From an uncultured Emergencia sp. (lineage in GTDB: Bacteria > Bacillota > Clostridia > Peptostreptococcales > Anaerovoracaceae): 64,000 nucleotides of DNA. Shown here in pieces: positions 24,638 through 36,032 of this stretch. The DNA lies in contig CAJFTU010000052.1 in the NCBI GenBank assembly GCA_904420065.1, forward strand, positions 48,872 through 112,871, in the 5' to 3' direction. Each line of letters begins with the position of its first letter. The first letter of the stretch is position 1. Made by a program: the position numbers and the translations under genes. The notes beneath the pieces were generated by a model. It ran no database searches and had not been told where the DNA came from. It worked only from the letters and a program-made list of their open reading frames with translations.

Positions 24638-26518
24638 TTATTTATCGTCGTCGACTACCTCGTAGTCGGCATCCACTACGTTATCGTCTGCAGGACCATT
24701 GGACGCCCCGTTTCCTGCTGCTCCGCCTGCAGCACCTGCATTCGGGTCAAAGCCCGCAGCGCCTGCGCCCTGCTGAGCAGCCTGAGCCTGCTCGTAGAGT
24801 TTGGTGGAAATTGCATGGAATTTTTCGGTCAGCACATCGGTCTTGGCTTTGATGTCGTCCGGATTGTTAGCCTCCAGAGCCTTCTTCAGGTCTTCCTTGG
24901 CATCTTCTACGGATTTCTTTTCATCCGGGGAGATCTTGCCGTCCAGCTCTTTCAGGGCCTTCTCTGTCTCATAGACCAGGTTTTCCGCCTTATTTCTCTC
25001 TTCGATCTGAGCCTTTCTCTTCTTATCCTCTTCAGCGTAAGCTTCCGCTTCTTTTACCTTCTGATTGATCTCGTCTTCAGACAGGTTAGTGGAAGAGGTG
25101 ATCGTGATCTTCTGCTCTTTTCCGGTTCCCAGATCCTTAGCGCTGACGTTTACAATACCGTTAGCGTCGATATCGAAAGTAACTTCGATCTGAGGTATTC
25201 CCCGAGGAGCAGGAGCGATGCCGGTCAGCTGGAAGCGTCCCAGTGTGATATTATCCGCAGCCATTTCTCTTTCACCCTGCATTACATGAATGTCTACTGC
25301 CGTCTGGTTATCCGCAGCGGTGGAGAAAATCTGGCTCTTTTTGGTCGGAATCGTCGTATTTCTCTCGATCAGCTTAGTGGCTACGCCGCCCAGAGTCTCG
25401 ATGGACAGGGACAGCGGAGTTACGTCCAGAAGCAGTACATCGTGAACTTCACCAGTCAGTACGCCGGCCTGGATAGCTGCACCGATAGCTACGCACTCAT
25501 CCGGATTGATTCCCTTGAACGGTTCTTTACCTGTAACGCGTTTTACGGCTTCCTGAACCGCCGGAATTCTGGTTGAACCGCCGACCAGGATAACCTTAGC
25601 CAGATCGCTGTTGGTGATGCCGGCGTCAGCCATGGCCTTCTTCATCGGCTCGATCGATTTATTTACCAGATCAGCAGTCAGCTGATCAAATTTTGCTCTG
25701 GTCAGATCCATATTCAGGTGAAGCGGACCGTCGGCAGTAACTGTGATGAACGGCAGATTGATATTGGTCGTCTGCGCACTGGACAGCTCCTTCTTGGCCT
25801 TTTCGGCTGCTTCTTTCAATCTCTGCAGCGCCATTCTGTCGGAACGCAGATCTACGCCGTGTTCTTTCGCAAAACTGTCGGCCAGGAAATTCATCACTGC
25901 ATTGTCGAAATCGTCTCCCCCCAGGTGAGTATCGCCGTTGGTGGCCAGAACCTCGAATACGCCGTCGCCCAGTTCCAGGATGGATACATCAAAAGTACCG
26001 CCGCCCAGGTCGTAAACCAGGATCTTATGAGATCCCTCTTCTTTATCAAGACCGTAAGCCAGAGAAGCTGCCGTAGGTTCGTTGATGATACGCTTTACTT
26101 CAAGACCTGCGATCTTTCCCGCGTCTTTCGTCGCTTGTTTCTGCGAATCGGAGAAATAAGCCGGAACAGTGATAACCGCCTCCGTTACCTTTTCCCCCAG
26201 ATAACTCTCTGCGTCTGCTTTCAATTTAGACAAAATCATCGCTGAGATGTCCTGCGGCGTATATTTCTTACCGTCAATTTCTACAGTGTAGTCTTCACCC
26301 ATGTGTCTCTTGATGGATGCTATAGTTCTCTCCGGATTAGTAACGGCCTGTCTCTTTGCCGTTTCACCGATCAATCTTTCGCCGTTTTTCGCAAATCCGA
26401 CTACCGAAGGAGTTGTTCTGTTTCCTTCTGCGTTGGCGATAACTACCGGATCTCCGCCTTCCAGTACAGCTACACAGCTGTTAGTTGTTCCCAAATCTAT
26501 ACCTATTACCTTTGCCAT
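24638..26518 (-). CDS. dnaK: Chaperone protein DnaK (Hsp70)
   Basis: A 626-residue Hsp70. The N-terminal ATPase begins [22 protein letters not shown], with [14 protein letters not shown] (about 170) and [12 protein letters not shown] (about 315). The substrate-binding domain contains [14 protein letters not shown] and EIPQ-like strands, and a helical lid leads to a Gly/Ala-rich tail ending with the acidic [16 protein letters not shown]. The lower length than E. coli (638) reflects the missing nucleotide-domain segment of Gram-positive DnaK. Heat-inducible through HrcA/CIRCE upstream of hrcA. Confidence 0.99.
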   Translation of the reverse strand: MAKVIGIDLGTTNSCVAVLEGGDPVVIANAEGNRTTPSVVGFAKNGERLIGETAKRQAVTNPERTIASIKRHMGEDYTVEIDGKKYTPQDISAMILSKLKADAESYLGEKVTEAVITVPAYFSDSQKQATKDAGKIAGLEVKRIINEPTAASLAYGLDKEEGSHKILVYDLGGGTFDVSILELGDGVFEVLATNGDTHLGGDDFDNAVMNFLADSFAKEHGVDLRSDRMALQRLKEAAEKAKKELSSAQTTNINLPFITVTADGPLHLNMDLTRAKFDQLTADLVNKSIEPMKKAMADAGITNSDLAKVILVGGSTRIPAVQEAVKRVTGKEPFKGINPDECVAIGAAIQAGVLTGEVHDVLLLDVTPLSLSIETLGGVATKLIERNTTIPTKKSQIFSTAADNQTAVDIHVMQGEREMAADNITLGRFQLTGIAPAPRGIPQIEVTFDIDANGIVNVSAKDLGTGKEQKITITSSTNLSEDEINQKVKEAEAYAEEDKKRKAQIEERNKAENLVYETEKALKELDGKISPDEKKSVEDAKEDLKKALEANNPDDIKAKTDVLTEKFHAISTKLYEQAQAAQQGAGAAGFDPNAGAAGGAAGNGASNGPADDNVVDADYEVVDDDK

Positions 26519-26566
26519 TTTAAATTCCTCCTTTTATTTCCCTTTTTGATTTTCCGGTCGTCAGCT

Positions 26567-27178
26567 TCAGTTGTTGACTTTAACCATCGAAGGTCTGATG
26601 ACCTTTTTATTCAGCAAATACCCCTTTTGCATGACTTCGGTAACCTTTCCGCTTTCATAGTCGGCGTTGTCCTCCGTCATCACTGCGTTGTGGAAATTGG
26701 GATCGAAATCCTCTCCCAGCGCATTTATTTCTTCCAGCCCGGCTTTTTCAAGCACGCCGGTAAGCTGTTTGAAAATCATCTTCATCCCTTCGATATAATT
26801 CTCGTCAGCCGTTTCGTGCTGCAGAGCTCTCTCGAAGTTATCTATCACGTCGAGCAGTTGAACGGCCAACTTTTCGTTGGCGTAAGCGTAAATCTCACTC
26901 TTCTCTTTCTCTGCTCTCCGCTTGTAGTTCTGGAAGTCCGCCATCAGCCTCAGATACTTTGCGTCCATAGCTTCTTCATCGGCGCTTTCTTCCTTTTTCG
27001 GTTCTTCCGCAGTCTTCTGCGAATCCTCTTCCTTTTCCTCCGACGCGTTCATCTCTTTCTCTTCGTCTTCCGGAGCAGCCGCGTCCTGATTGTCCGAAGG
27101 AATATCCTCCTTCTTTATCTCCTCTTCTGCCCCTTCTGTATTTAACTTTTTCTCTTCGTTACTCACTTTCCTCTTCAC
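26567..27178 (-). CDS. grpE: Nucleotide exchange factor GrpE
   Basis: A 203-residue DnaK cochaperone that releases ADP. The first 85 residues are a very acidic, low-complexity Glu/Lys/Asp extension, longer than in E. coli. The conserved part begins KYLRLMADFQNYKRRAEKEKSEIYAYANEKLAVQLLDVIDNFERAL. It ends with the beta domain GEDFDPNFHNAVMTEDNADYESGKVTEVMQKGYLLNKKVIRPSMVKV. Overlaps the end of hrcA by 20 nt, suggesting translational coupling. Confidence 0.97.
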   Translation of the reverse strand: MKRKVSNEEKKLNTEGAEEEIKKEDIPSDNQDAAAPEDEEKEMNASEEKEEDSQKTAEEPKKEESADEEAMDAKYLRLMADFQNYKRRAEKEKSEIYAYANEKLAVQLLDVIDNFERALQHETADENYIEGMKMIFKQLTGVLEKAGLEEINALGEDFDPNFHNAVMTEDNADYESGKVTEVMQKGYLLNKKVIRPSMVKVNN

Positions 27179-28205
27179 CGCCTTCCAACTGAAACGTATT
27201 GCTCAGGTTTTCCGTCAAATATTCTACAATTGATGTTATTTCACTGTATCTCATCCTCGTCGGCCCGATCACGCCGATCTTCCCGACCATTTTGCCGTCC
27301 ACATGATAGGTTGCCGTGATCAGAGAGCAGTCATTCATCAATGTGTCTGCATTTTCATCACCGATAGTTACGATCATGCCGTCTTCTCTCTCCATCAGCT
27401 TCTTTACGAACTCCTCTTTTTTATCGAGGAGGGTCAGAAAGCTCTTTGCCTTTTCCAGATCATTGTACTCGGGAATGTCGAAAATATTGGTCAAACCGTC
27501 CATATAGAGGTTGACATTGAGCATGTCTTCCAGCGTCTTCATAAAGTTTGGCATGATGTTTTCTGCCAGCTTGCTCATGGCTTCGATATCCGTCTCGAAG
27601 TTAGAGATAATGTGCTCCTTGAGCACGTCGGTAATCTTCCTGCCGTTGTAGCTGTAAGTCATGTTCTTGGCCAGAATCTGCAGCCCTTCTTCTGTATAAG
27701 GCACTTTCAGGCGCAGCGCCGTGTTGGAGATCTTGCCGCTTTCAGAAACGATCATCAAAATGACCGTATGCTCATCCACCGGAAGCAGATTGATAAACCT
27801 CAACGTGTCCTCGTTTTGAGATGGTGTCATGGCAAAAGAAGTCAAATTGGTGATTTCCGAAAGAAGTTTTGCCGCGTGCTTGATCGTTTCGTCGAATTCG
27901 CTTACATTAGCTCTCAGCCTCTCCGCAATCAGCTTTTTTTCCACAGGGGTGAGCACATGCTTCTCCATCAGGTGATTTACGTACAGTCTATACGCTTTGT
28001 CTGAGGGAACTCTTCCTGCCGAAGTGTGGGGATGGGTCAGATAACCCATTTCCTCCAGGTCGCTCATCTCGTTTCTGATCGTAGCGGGACTGATGCCCAG
28101 ATCAAACTTTTTGGAAAGAGTTCTCGAACCAACAGGCTCTGCAGATCTAACATAATCGCTTATAATTGCCTGCAAAATCTTAAGTTTTCTCTCTGTTAAT
28201 TCCAT
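27159..28205 (-). CDS. hrcA: Heat-inducible transcription repressor HrcA
   Basis: A 348-residue CIRCE-binding repressor of the dnaK operon. The N-terminal winged helix is LTERKLKILQAIISDYVRSAEPVGSRTLSKKFDLGISPATIRNEMSDLEEMGYL. A GAF-like middle and the dimerisation region follow. I start at ATG 28205 (AGGAG 10 nt upstream). The GTG at 28229 lies inside the CIRCE element, which overlaps the leader. First gene of hrcA-grpE-dnaK-dnaJ and autoregulated. Confidence 0.97.
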   Translation of the reverse strand: MELTERKLKILQAIISDYVRSAEPVGSRTLSKKFDLGISPATIRNEMSDLEEMGYLTHPHTSAGRVPSDKAYRLYVNHLMEKHVLTPVEKKLIAERLRANVSEFDETIKHAAKLLSEITNLTSFAMTPSQNEDTLRFINLLPVDEHTVILMIVSESGKISNTALRLKVPYTEEGLQILAKNMTYSYNGRKITDVLKEHIISNFETDIEAMSKLAENIMPNFMKTLEDMLNVNLYMDGLTNIFDIPEYNDLEKAKSFLTLLDKKEEFVKKLMEREDGMIVTIGDENADTLMNDCSLITATYHVDGKMVGKIGVIGPTRMRYSEITSIVEYLTENLSNTFQLEGGEEESE

Positions 28206-28222
28206 AGCTTCATCTCTCCTTA

Positions 28223-28249
28223 TTAGCACTCACTCGGCACGAGTGCTAA
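28223..28249 (-). promoter_or_regulatory. CIRCE operator of the hrcA-grpE-dnaK-dnaJ operon
   Basis: A perfect inverted repeat TTAGCACTC-N9-GAGTGCTAA, the canonical HrcA binding site. It ends 18 nt before the hrcA start codon. Confidence 0.98.
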
Positions 28250-28385
28250 TCACTATATATAAGATACTACTTGACGCCCTGAATGTCAACAGTATTTTCG
28301 AAAATTTTTTTTGATGATCAGGTGAAAATTCAGATGGAATACACCATACTGCGTGGCGCAAATTTTCAAGTCAAAAAACGAAAAC

Positions 28386-28435
28386 AGAGTTCCCACTTGA
28401 GCTGATCTGCAAACCAACCCGAGCGGGAGTTCTGT
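28386..28435 (-). terminator. Probable terminator after the amidohydrolase gene
   Basis: Minus strand CAGAACTCCCGCT pairs with AGTGGGAACTCTG (one two-base mismatch and one G-U pair) and is followed by TTTTCGTTTTTT. It separates the amidohydrolase from the CIRCE region. Confidence 0.6.
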
Positions 28436-28458
28436 CTATTCTTCTTTCATTATCGCAG

Positions 28459-29175
28459 TCAATTTTTAGTGAAAAAATTCTTCGCATTATCATACAATAT
28501 GCGCTTTATTCCTTCTTCATCTACACCGCTAACCAAAACCTTCTGCAGTTCTACGCTGGGATGATGAAACGGAGTATCTGTGCCAAACATGATTCTGTCT
28601 TTTCCCACAGTCTCATATGCCTCTCTGATTTTCGACGGCATCGGCATCCCCGACATTTCCAGATAGATATTGGGAAACTTTTTCGCCATCTTCAGCGCCG
28701 CGTCGATATACACGCCGTGACCGTGTCCCATGTGAATCATCATGATTCTTACATCGGGATACCTCTCCGCCAACAGGCCGATCTGCCACGGCAGTGAATA
28801 AGGCGGATGACCGCTGTGTATGCAGACCGGCAAATTCAGCTTACGGGCTTTTTCCATAACCGGGTCGACTGCGTCGCCGTCAGCGCAGTAAGCGTGCCGC
28901 AGCGGATTGAGTTTTACCGCGCAAAATCCCTCCTGCGCATAGTGTTCCATGAAATCAACCGTTGCTTTATTCAGCGGGTTCACATAGATACAGCCGATGA
29001 TTCTGCCCGGATTGCGGTCCATGGCGCCCAGCGTCACCTCGTTGTCTTCGCAGCAGAGAGCCGTCTTCTCTATGTCGAACTCATCCATCTGTCTGATCAA
29101 TCCCTCTTCCGTTATCCCCACATCGGCCCAACCTCCTATGTATCCTATGTGGGCATGGGCATCTATTTTCTTCAT
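28459..29175 (-). CDS. Amidohydrolase-2 family metal-dependent hydrolase
   Basis: A 238-residue TIM-barrel amidohydrolase of the compact amidohydrolase-2 class. The N-terminal metal site is MKKIDAHAHIGY (His-x-His). Later ligands are probably CIHSGHPPY (about residue 118), MIHMGHG (about 148) and GTDTPFHHP (about 198, the usual Asp). The reaction (hydrolysis or decarboxylation) cannot be told. Its ATG overlaps the stop of the ECF S-component gene by 4 nt (ATGA), so a link to the imported compound is likely. Followed by a terminator. Confidence 0.82.
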   Translation of the reverse strand: MKKIDAHAHIGYIGGWADVGITEEGLIRQMDEFDIEKTALCCEDNEVTLGAMDRNPGRIIGCIYVNPLNKATVDFMEHYAQEGFCAVKLNPLRHAYCADGDAVDPVMEKARKLNLPVCIHSGHPPYSLPWQIGLLAERYPDVRIMMIHMGHGHGVYIDAALKMAKKFPNIYLEMSGMPMPSKIREAYETVGKDRIMFGTDTPFHHPSVELQKVLVSGVDEEGIKRILYDNAKNFFTKN

Positions 29176-29690
29176 TTCATCTCACCCCGTTTCCGAAACA
29201 GCATCGCTGCATGTTTCATCAGAACATTTACAAGTACGGCGAAGAGCACGATTCCTACAGAAGTCTGAATCGTAACGTTCGGTATGGACAGTATGGCCGG
29301 GCCCATGCCGATCAGCACAATCTTGACCAGCGTGTAGGCTATGATCTGAAATATCCCGCCGACCAGCGCGCCGACAAGCTGTTTCTTGCGGTTCATCGGA
29401 TCGCCGTATATAATCGTCCCCATGATAAAGGCCATTGCGAATTTGATAACCAGCGTAGGCAATACCCAGGCCGCCGCTCCGGCAAGCAGATCTGAAAGCG
29501 CTCCGCCTATGGCCGCCGCTATGCTGCCGTTCCGTCTTCCGATCATTACCACCGCAAGAAAAACCATACAGTCTCCCATGTGGCTGTATCCGCCGGTAGC
29601 CGGATTCGGTATTTTAATCAGGTACGTAGCGACGAATACCAACGCCGCCAAGAGCGCCGTGTACGTCACCTCTGCAGTTCTGTTTTTCAA
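29172..29690 (-). CDS. ECF transporter S component (substrate-specificity subunit)
   Basis: A 172-residue membrane protein with about five or six hydrophobic segments. The PNPATGGYSHMGDCMVFLAVVMIGRRNG stretch, with Gly-Tyr and Gly-Asp, is typical of S components that work with a shared EcfAA'T energising module, which is not in this window. I place the start at TTG 29690, preceded by AAGGAGGG at a 9-nt spacing. The upstream extension to 29771 is basic and lacks a Shine-Dalgarno. Coupled to the amidohydrolase by an ATGA overlap. The substrate is unknown; the pairing hints at a ring or amide-containing vitamin-like compound. The 291 nt upstream hold the terminator of the next operon but no riboswitch that I recognise. 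Confidence 0.8.
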   Translation of the reverse strand: MKNRTAEVTYTALLAALVFVATYLIKIPNPATGGYSHMGDCMVFLAVVMIGRRNGSIAAAIGGALSDLLAGAAAWVLPTLVIKFAMAFIMGTIIYGDPMNRKKQLVGALVGGIFQIIAYTLVKIVLIGMGPAILSIPNVTIQTSVGIVLFAVLVNVLMKHAAMLFRKRGEMK

Positions 29691-29913
29691 CGTGTCGTCC
29701 CTCCTTGTTGTCTGTCGTTGTTTCTTGCAGGTTAAATTGTATCTCAATTTTGTTACTTTTAAAATATGCATTTATATATTTTTTATAGAATACAGTTTTG
29801 CAAATTCTCCCTGGATTTACCGAAAATCAGTCAAAGCAGTGAACAGTTTATGGCTTCTGCTCATATACAGATATTCTCAAAAGGTCTGCTGGACGGCCGG
29901 TTTGAAAAGAAAG

Positions 29914-29947
29914 AACCCCCTGCAGGAGTTTCCCTTACAGGGGGGTT
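29914..29947 (-). terminator. Intrinsic terminator of the glpK-acyltransferase unit
   Basis: Stem AACCCCCTG/CAGGGGGGTT (29914-29922 and 29938-29947) with a 15-nt loop, followed on the minus strand by TCTTTCTTTTC. Confidence 0.75.
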
Positions 29948-29981
29948 GTTCATACAGATCATATCAAGGCAGAAAAGCCAA

Positions 29982-31130
29982 TCACTTTTTCACTTCGCTT
30001 TTCTCTGCTCCCGCTCCGATCTGCTCTTTCTGCCTTCCCAGCCAGTTCACGCTTCCCAGCCCGAGCCGCACAAGCCCGGCTTCGAACACGCCGAAAGCCC
30101 GAAGAAAGACGTTTTTAAGCAGCCACATAAAGACGTCGTACAGCCCGTCTACGACAAAATCGTAAAATCGGGATACCGGCTTTGAAGAGAATACCACCAC
30201 GCACAGGGAGGCCAGACCGAAGATCAGCACGTAGTACAGCACGCTGTCATCTGCCGGCAGAGCAAACAGCCCCAGCGTAATGCCGTGCTTCTTTATCCAT
30301 TGTCTGACGACCAGATGAAAGATGTACACCGGCATGGTGTTCCGTCCCACGTAAGCCACATAATTGTCTTTACCGGGCAGAATGTTCAGCATCAGCACAA
30401 TCCAACCGCAGCCGAGGAAAAATAAGACCAGCCGGCCGAGAATATCCGTCAGAAAATCTACGCCGATTTCCGCTCCGGGTCTTCTGAGCAGATACCATTC
30501 CACCGGAATATCCACCAAACCGTAAGCCAAAAATATGGATATTCCTATCAGCACAGCGGCAAGAACCCAGCACTGCCACTTTCGCAGGCTCTTTATTTTG
30601 GCGATATGCTCGCTCTGACAGTAATAGCCCAGAAAGAAAAAAGGGAAGTAGGACACCAGACGGCCCAGGGACAGGAACTCTGTCAGAAACGGGATACAGC
30701 CGGCGGCCAGATAGGCGGCGAAGGAAATCCCGAAAAAGTGAGGAATCTTCACATAGTTTTTCTGAAACAGCTTGTACAGAAACAGCGCAAACATGAACCA
30801 CATGGCAAAGGGCGGCCGGTCAAAGTACAGCGTAGCGCTGCCCCACAGCAGTTTTCTGACTCCGTAAAAGAAGAAGATGCTCAGAATATAGGGCCACAAA
30901 AAGGTCTTGAAAGCGATCTGACGGCTCTTCTCCGGTTTCTTGGAAAAATATCCGGATAAAAACATGAACGCCTGCATGACGAACACGTTGATGGTTATGT
31001 ACACCACTCCGCTCAGTGAGGCGTGGCTGAAATGCCCCGCCATCCTGGTAAAATGGGAAATGGGAATCGCCCACATGCACAGACCCCGGAAGGTGTCGAA
31101 AACGTAATCCCTCTGTTTTATCTCCGCCAT
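29982..31130 (-). CDS. Acyltransferase family 3 membrane protein
   Basis: A 382-residue integral membrane O-acyltransferase with about ten hydrophobic segments. The N-terminal RDYVFDTFRGLCMWAIPISHF carries the family's RxxxxxK/R-like start and the catalytic-type His. The VAYVGRNTMPVYIFHLVVRQ motif near residue 275 is also typical. Related proteins (fucose 4-O-acetylase-like, OafA-like) acetylate cell-surface glycans. The last 40 residues form a charged cytoplasmic tail. It begins 3 nt after the glpK stop and ends in a terminator, so it is the last gene of the lepA-hemW-glpK string. Acceptor unknown. Confidence 0.85.
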   Translation of the reverse strand: MAEIKQRDYVFDTFRGLCMWAIPISHFTRMAGHFSHASLSGVVYITINVFVMQAFMFLSGYFSKKPEKSRQIAFKTFLWPYILSIFFFYGVRKLLWGSATLYFDRPPFAMWFMFALFLYKLFQKNYVKIPHFFGISFAAYLAAGCIPFLTEFLSLGRLVSYFPFFFLGYYCQSEHIAKIKSLRKWQCWVLAAVLIGISIFLAYGLVDIPVEWYLLRRPGAEIGVDFLTDILGRLVLFFLGCGWIVLMLNILPGKDNYVAYVGRNTMPVYIFHLVVRQWIKKHGITLGLFALPADDSVLYYVLIFGLASLCVVVFSSKPVSRFYDFVVDGLYDVFMWLLKNVFLRAFGVFEAGLVRLGLGSVNWLGRQKEQIGAGAEKSEVKK

Positions 31131-31133
31131 CGA

Positions 31134-32633
<1,500 letters not shown>

Positions 32634-32681
32634 TTACTGCACTCCTCTCTTCCTCTGTCACCGGTCCGGCCGCGAGACAAA

Positions 32682-33791
32682 TCACACGAACTCGGCCATA
32701 ATCCGGTTTGATACGTCGATTCCCGTTTCCGAAAGACGCAGCCATCCATCTTCTTCGACGAGCATACCTGAAGCAAAATATTCTTCCAATTCCTTCCTCC
32801 TGTCGCCGAACACCGTCCAAAATTCCCGGCCGAAACGGCGCGCGAATTGGTCCAGACTTATGCCGCAGGTCTTCCGAAGGCCGGTGAACACGAACTCAGA
32901 GGTTTCATCGGCGAAATCGTTTTCGTGGCGTTCAAAAAAAGGAGGCTCGGTAAAGCGGATTCCGTTCACATAGGAGCTGGCCCCGCTGCCGATTCCCAGA
33001 TACTCTTCCATGGACCAGTACTTCAGATTGTGTCTGCAGGCGTATCCGGGCCTGCAGCAATTGGATATCTCATAGTGTTCGTATCCGTTTTCTTTCAGGA
33101 AAGCGATGGCTCGATGGTACATCGCCCGGTCCACGTCATCGGGAATTTCTTCAAGCTGTCCCGTCATGAATTTCTGATAAAACGGCGTGCCTTCCTCAAT
33201 CTGCAGGCTGTAAAAAGAAAGGTGTTCCGGCGAAAGGACCACGGCTTTTCTCAGCGTATCCAGCCAGATATCCATGGTCTGACCCGGTATGGCAAACATC
33301 AAATCTATATTGATATTGTCAAATCCGCACTGTCTTGCCAGGTGAAAGTTTTCCACAAAATCCTCCGCCGTGTGAATTCTGCCCAATGTCCTGAGACATT
33401 CCCGGTCAAAGGACTGAAGTCCCATAGACAGGCGGTTGACACCGTTTTCCCGATAAACCTGCAGCTTCGCCGCAGATACCGTCTTTGGATTGGCTTCTAT
33501 GGTGATTTCCGCCTCTGGGTCCACATCGAAGCCGGCCCGAAGGCTCTCTAAAATTTCCCGGATACAGGAAGGCGGCAGAACTGACGGAGTTCCGCCGCCG
33601 ATGAAAATCGTATCGACAAGATAACTGTTCCCGTAGGTTTTGCCGTATCTTTTTATATCGTCAATCAGCGTTTTTACATAGTCCTTCTGCTCCGCCGCAG
33701 AGCTTCCGCTCTTCGAGTAAAACCCGCAGTAGCCGCACTTGGCTGAGCAGAACGGGATGTGAATATAAATTCCAAGTTTCTTTTTCATCAT
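32682..33791 (-). CDS. hemW: Radical SAM family heme chaperone HemW
   Basis: A 369-residue HemN-like radical SAM protein. HemW proteins bind heme and deliver it, and lack the extra Cys of true coproporphyrinogen dehydrogenases. The cluster motif is PFCSAKCGYCGFYS (CxxxCxxC, residues 14-21), followed by FIGGGTPSVLPPSCI and ETTIEANP-like EITIEANPKTV. Its stop/start neighbours overlap by 4 nt with the upstream 69-residue gene. lepA-hemW-hrcA is the common Firmicutes order; here hrcA has moved away. Confidence 0.93.
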   Translation of the reverse strand: MMKKKLGIYIHIPFCSAKCGYCGFYSKSGSSAAEQKDYVKTLIDDIKRYGKTYGNSYLVDTIFIGGGTPSVLPPSCIREILESLRAGFDVDPEAEITIEANPKTVSAAKLQVYRENGVNRLSMGLQSFDRECLRTLGRIHTAEDFVENFHLARQCGFDNINIDLMFAIPGQTMDIWLDTLRKAVVLSPEHLSFYSLQIEEGTPFYQKFMTGQLEEIPDDVDRAMYHRAIAFLKENGYEHYEISNCCRPGYACRHNLKYWSMEEYLGIGSGASSYVNGIRFTEPPFFERHENDFADETSEFVFTGLRKTCGISLDQFARRFGREFWTVFGDRRKELEEYFASGMLVEEDGWLRLSETGIDVSNRIMAEFV

Positions 33792-33997
33792 TCGATATCG
33801 TAAAGCTGATACAGCTTCAGCATATTTTCGTAAGTCAGCTTGTTGCTCATCAGCTGCATATAAGTAGCGGATTTCTGCCGGCCAGCCTGACGCAGCCTGT
33901 CCATCTTTTCCAGTATGTCCCGGTGCTGCTCTTCGATGGCCGCTTTCATGGCCTCAAACCGCTCTAATCGTTCTTTTTCATCCATCATCTTTATCAC
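33788..33997 (-). CDS. Small coiled-coil protein between lepA and hemW
   Basis: A soluble, charged protein of 65-69 residues, [64 protein letters not shown] after the start region; almost wholly helix-forming. The GTG at 33997 overlaps the lepA stop. ATG codons at 33988 and 33985 are equally possible starts. Its stop overlaps hemW by 4 nt, so it is locked into the lepA-hemW operon. I do not recognise a named family. Position and tight coupling argue that it is real. Confidence 0.7.
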   Translation of the reverse strand: MIKMMDEKERLERFEAMKAAIEEQHRDILEKMDRLRQAGRQKSATYMQLMSNKLTYENMLKLYQLYDIE

Positions 33998-35802
33998 TTA
34001 TTCTCATCGTACTTCAGCACGGCAGTAAACGCCTCCTGCGGCACTTCTACCTTACCGAACTGACGCATCCGTTTTTTACCCTCCTTTTGTTTCTCAAGGA
34101 GCTTCTTTTTACGGGAGATGTCTCCGCCGTAGCACTTGGCGATAACGTCTTTTCGATAGGCCTTAACCGTTTCTCTGGCGATGACCTTCTGCCCTATGGC
34201 TGCCTGAATCGGCACTTCAAACTGATGCATCGGGATGATCTCCTTCAGCTTCTCACAGACAAAGCGCCCCCGGGCATAGGCTTTGGACTCGTGAACGATC
34301 ATGGAGAAGGCGTCCACCAGTTCTTTGTTCAGCAAAACATCCAGCTTAACAAGCTGGGATTTCTCGTAGCGGATAAACTCGTAATCCAGAGAGCCGTAGC
34401 CTCTTGTCTTGGATTTCAGCGCGTCAAAGAAATCGTAGATGACCTCGTTGAGCGGCAGTTCGTAGTGAAGCTGCACTCGGTTCTCTGTGATGTATTCCAT
34501 ATGGAGCATTTTTCCCCGCCGGTCCTGACAGAGCTCCATAATCGAACCTACATATTCCTTCGGAATCATGATATCGGCCTTGACGATCGGTTCCTCTATG
34601 TGATCGATCTCCGCAGGCTCGGGAAGGTTGGTCGGATTCTGGATCATCTCCACGCTTCCGTCGTTCTTCACCACTCTGTACACTACGCTTGGCGACGTGG
34701 TGACTACGGCCAGTCCAAATTCCCTTTCCAGTCTCTCTACGATAATTTCCATGTGGAGCAGCCCGAGGAAGCCGCAGCGAAATCCAAAGCCCAACGCCGT
34801 GGATGTTTCCGGTTCAAAGAGGAAAGCCGCATCATTAACTTGAAGCTTTTCCAGAGCGTCTTTTACTCCCTCGTATTTTTCTCCCTCCGCAGGGTAGATA
34901 CCGCAGTAAACCATGGACTGCACTTTTTTATAGCCGGGCAGCATCTCCTCTGTAGGGTCGCTGTCCAGCGTGATGGTATCGCCCACCCGCGCGTCTCTGA
35001 CCTGTTTGATGCTGGCGCAGATATAGCCTACCTCGCCGGCGCGCAGATACTTGGTCGGCACGTGTCCGGGAGCCATGACCCCGACTTCCGTGACCTCATA
35101 TTTTTTGTTTGTATTCATCAGACGGATGGTATCGCCCACCTTGACCTGTCCGTCAAATATTCTGGTATAGATAACCACGCCCTTGTAGTTGTCGTATGCG
35201 GAGTCGAAGATCAGCGCCTTCAGTTTTCCCGCTTCATCACCGGACGGAGCCGGAATGGTCTTTACGATCGCTTCAAGGAGCTCGGTGATTCCGGTTCCCT
35301 CCTTGGCCGAAACCAACGGCGCATCAGAAGCGTCGATACCGATCATCTCCTCAATTTCGTCCCTGGTCTCATCCGGTCTTGCACTGGCCAGATCGATTTT
35401 GTTCAGGCACGGCAGTATTTCCAGATCCTCATCCAGCGCCAGGTATACGTTGGCCATGGTCTGGGCTTCCACGCCCTGGGTCGCATCCACCACCAGTACC
35501 GCTCCTTCACAGGCGGCCAGACTTCGGGACACCTCGTATGTAAAGTCCACATGGCCCGGCGTGTCGATCAGGTTAAAGATGTATTCCTGTCCGTCGGCGG
35601 CCTTGTACACCAGACGGGTAGTCTGCAGCTTTATGGTGATGCCTCTCTCCCGCTCCAGATCCATGTTGTCCAAAAACTGTTCCTTCATGTCTCGGTGAGC
35701 TACAAGTCCTGTATTTTCAATAATTCTGTCCGCCAGGGTGGACTTTCCGTGATCTATATGGGCAATGATGCTGAAATTTCTTATATATTTCTGATAATCC
35801 AT
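33994..35802 (-). CDS. lepA: Elongation factor 4 (LepA)
   Basis: A 602-residue ribosomal GTPase, the standard LepA length, associated with 30S assembly and back-translocation. The G domain has [14 protein letters not shown] (about 14-27), DTPGH (about 79) and NKID (about 133). The C-terminus carries the LepA-specific domain with [45 protein letters not shown]. Start [19 protein letters not shown] is conserved. Confidence 0.98.
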   Translation of the reverse strand: MDYQKYIRNFSIIAHIDHGKSTLADRIIENTGLVAHRDMKEQFLDNMDLERERGITIKLQTTRLVYKAADGQEYIFNLIDTPGHVDFTYEVSRSLAACEGAVLVVDATQGVEAQTMANVYLALDEDLEILPCLNKIDLASARPDETRDEIEEMIGIDASDAPLVSAKEGTGITELLEAIVKTIPAPSGDEAGKLKALIFDSAYDNYKGVVIYTRIFDGQVKVGDTIRLMNTNKKYEVTEVGVMAPGHVPTKYLRAGEVGYICASIKQVRDARVGDTITLDSDPTEEMLPGYKKVQSMVYCGIYPAEGEKYEGVKDALEKLQVNDAAFLFEPETSTALGFGFRCGFLGLLHMEIIVERLEREFGLAVVTTSPSVVYRVVKNDGSVEMIQNPTNLPEPAEIDHIEEPIVKADIMIPKEYVGSIMELCQDRRGKMLHMEYITENRVQLHYELPLNEVIYDFFDALKSKTRGYGSLDYEFIRYEKSQLVKLDVLLNKELVDAFSMIVHESKAYARGRFVCEKLKEIIPMHQFEVPIQAAIGQKVIARETVKAYRKDVIAKCYGGDISRKKKLLEKQKEGKKRMRQFGKVEVPQEAFTAVLKYDENK

Positions 35803-35858
35803 AGTTCCCTCTCTTCAATTTCCGTACGCATACAATGCGCACTGATTCAATATCCATT

Positions 35859-36020
35859 CTATAGCAAACAGCCCTGTTTTTCAATGATATTTTCGACTTC
35901 CTCCGCAATGTCCGCGGTGGTTTTCTCCATTTGGGCACACTGCCTGTCCACGTGAATCAGCGCCATCGTTCCCAGCATAAACACCAGAAAGATGACCACG
36001 GATTTTCTGAAAAGCTTCAC
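35859..36020 (-). CDS. Small single-span membrane protein downstream of spoIIP
   Basis: A 53-residue ORF starting with GTG at 36020, supported by a strong AGGAGG 7 nt upstream and lying 12 nt after the spoIIP stop. The translation begins MKLFRKSVVIFLVFMLGTMA, a basic N-terminus followed by a single hydrophobic segment. A charged helical tail with two Cys follows. It occupies nearly all the space between spoIIP and lepA. No family recognised. The RBS, spacing and membrane-protein composition support a real gene, perhaps sporulation linked because of spoIIP. Confidence 0.65.
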   Translation of the reverse strand: MKLFRKSVVIFLVFMLGTMALIHVDRQCAQMEKTTADIAEEVENIIEKQGCLL

Positions 36021-36032
36021 CAAAAACCTCCT

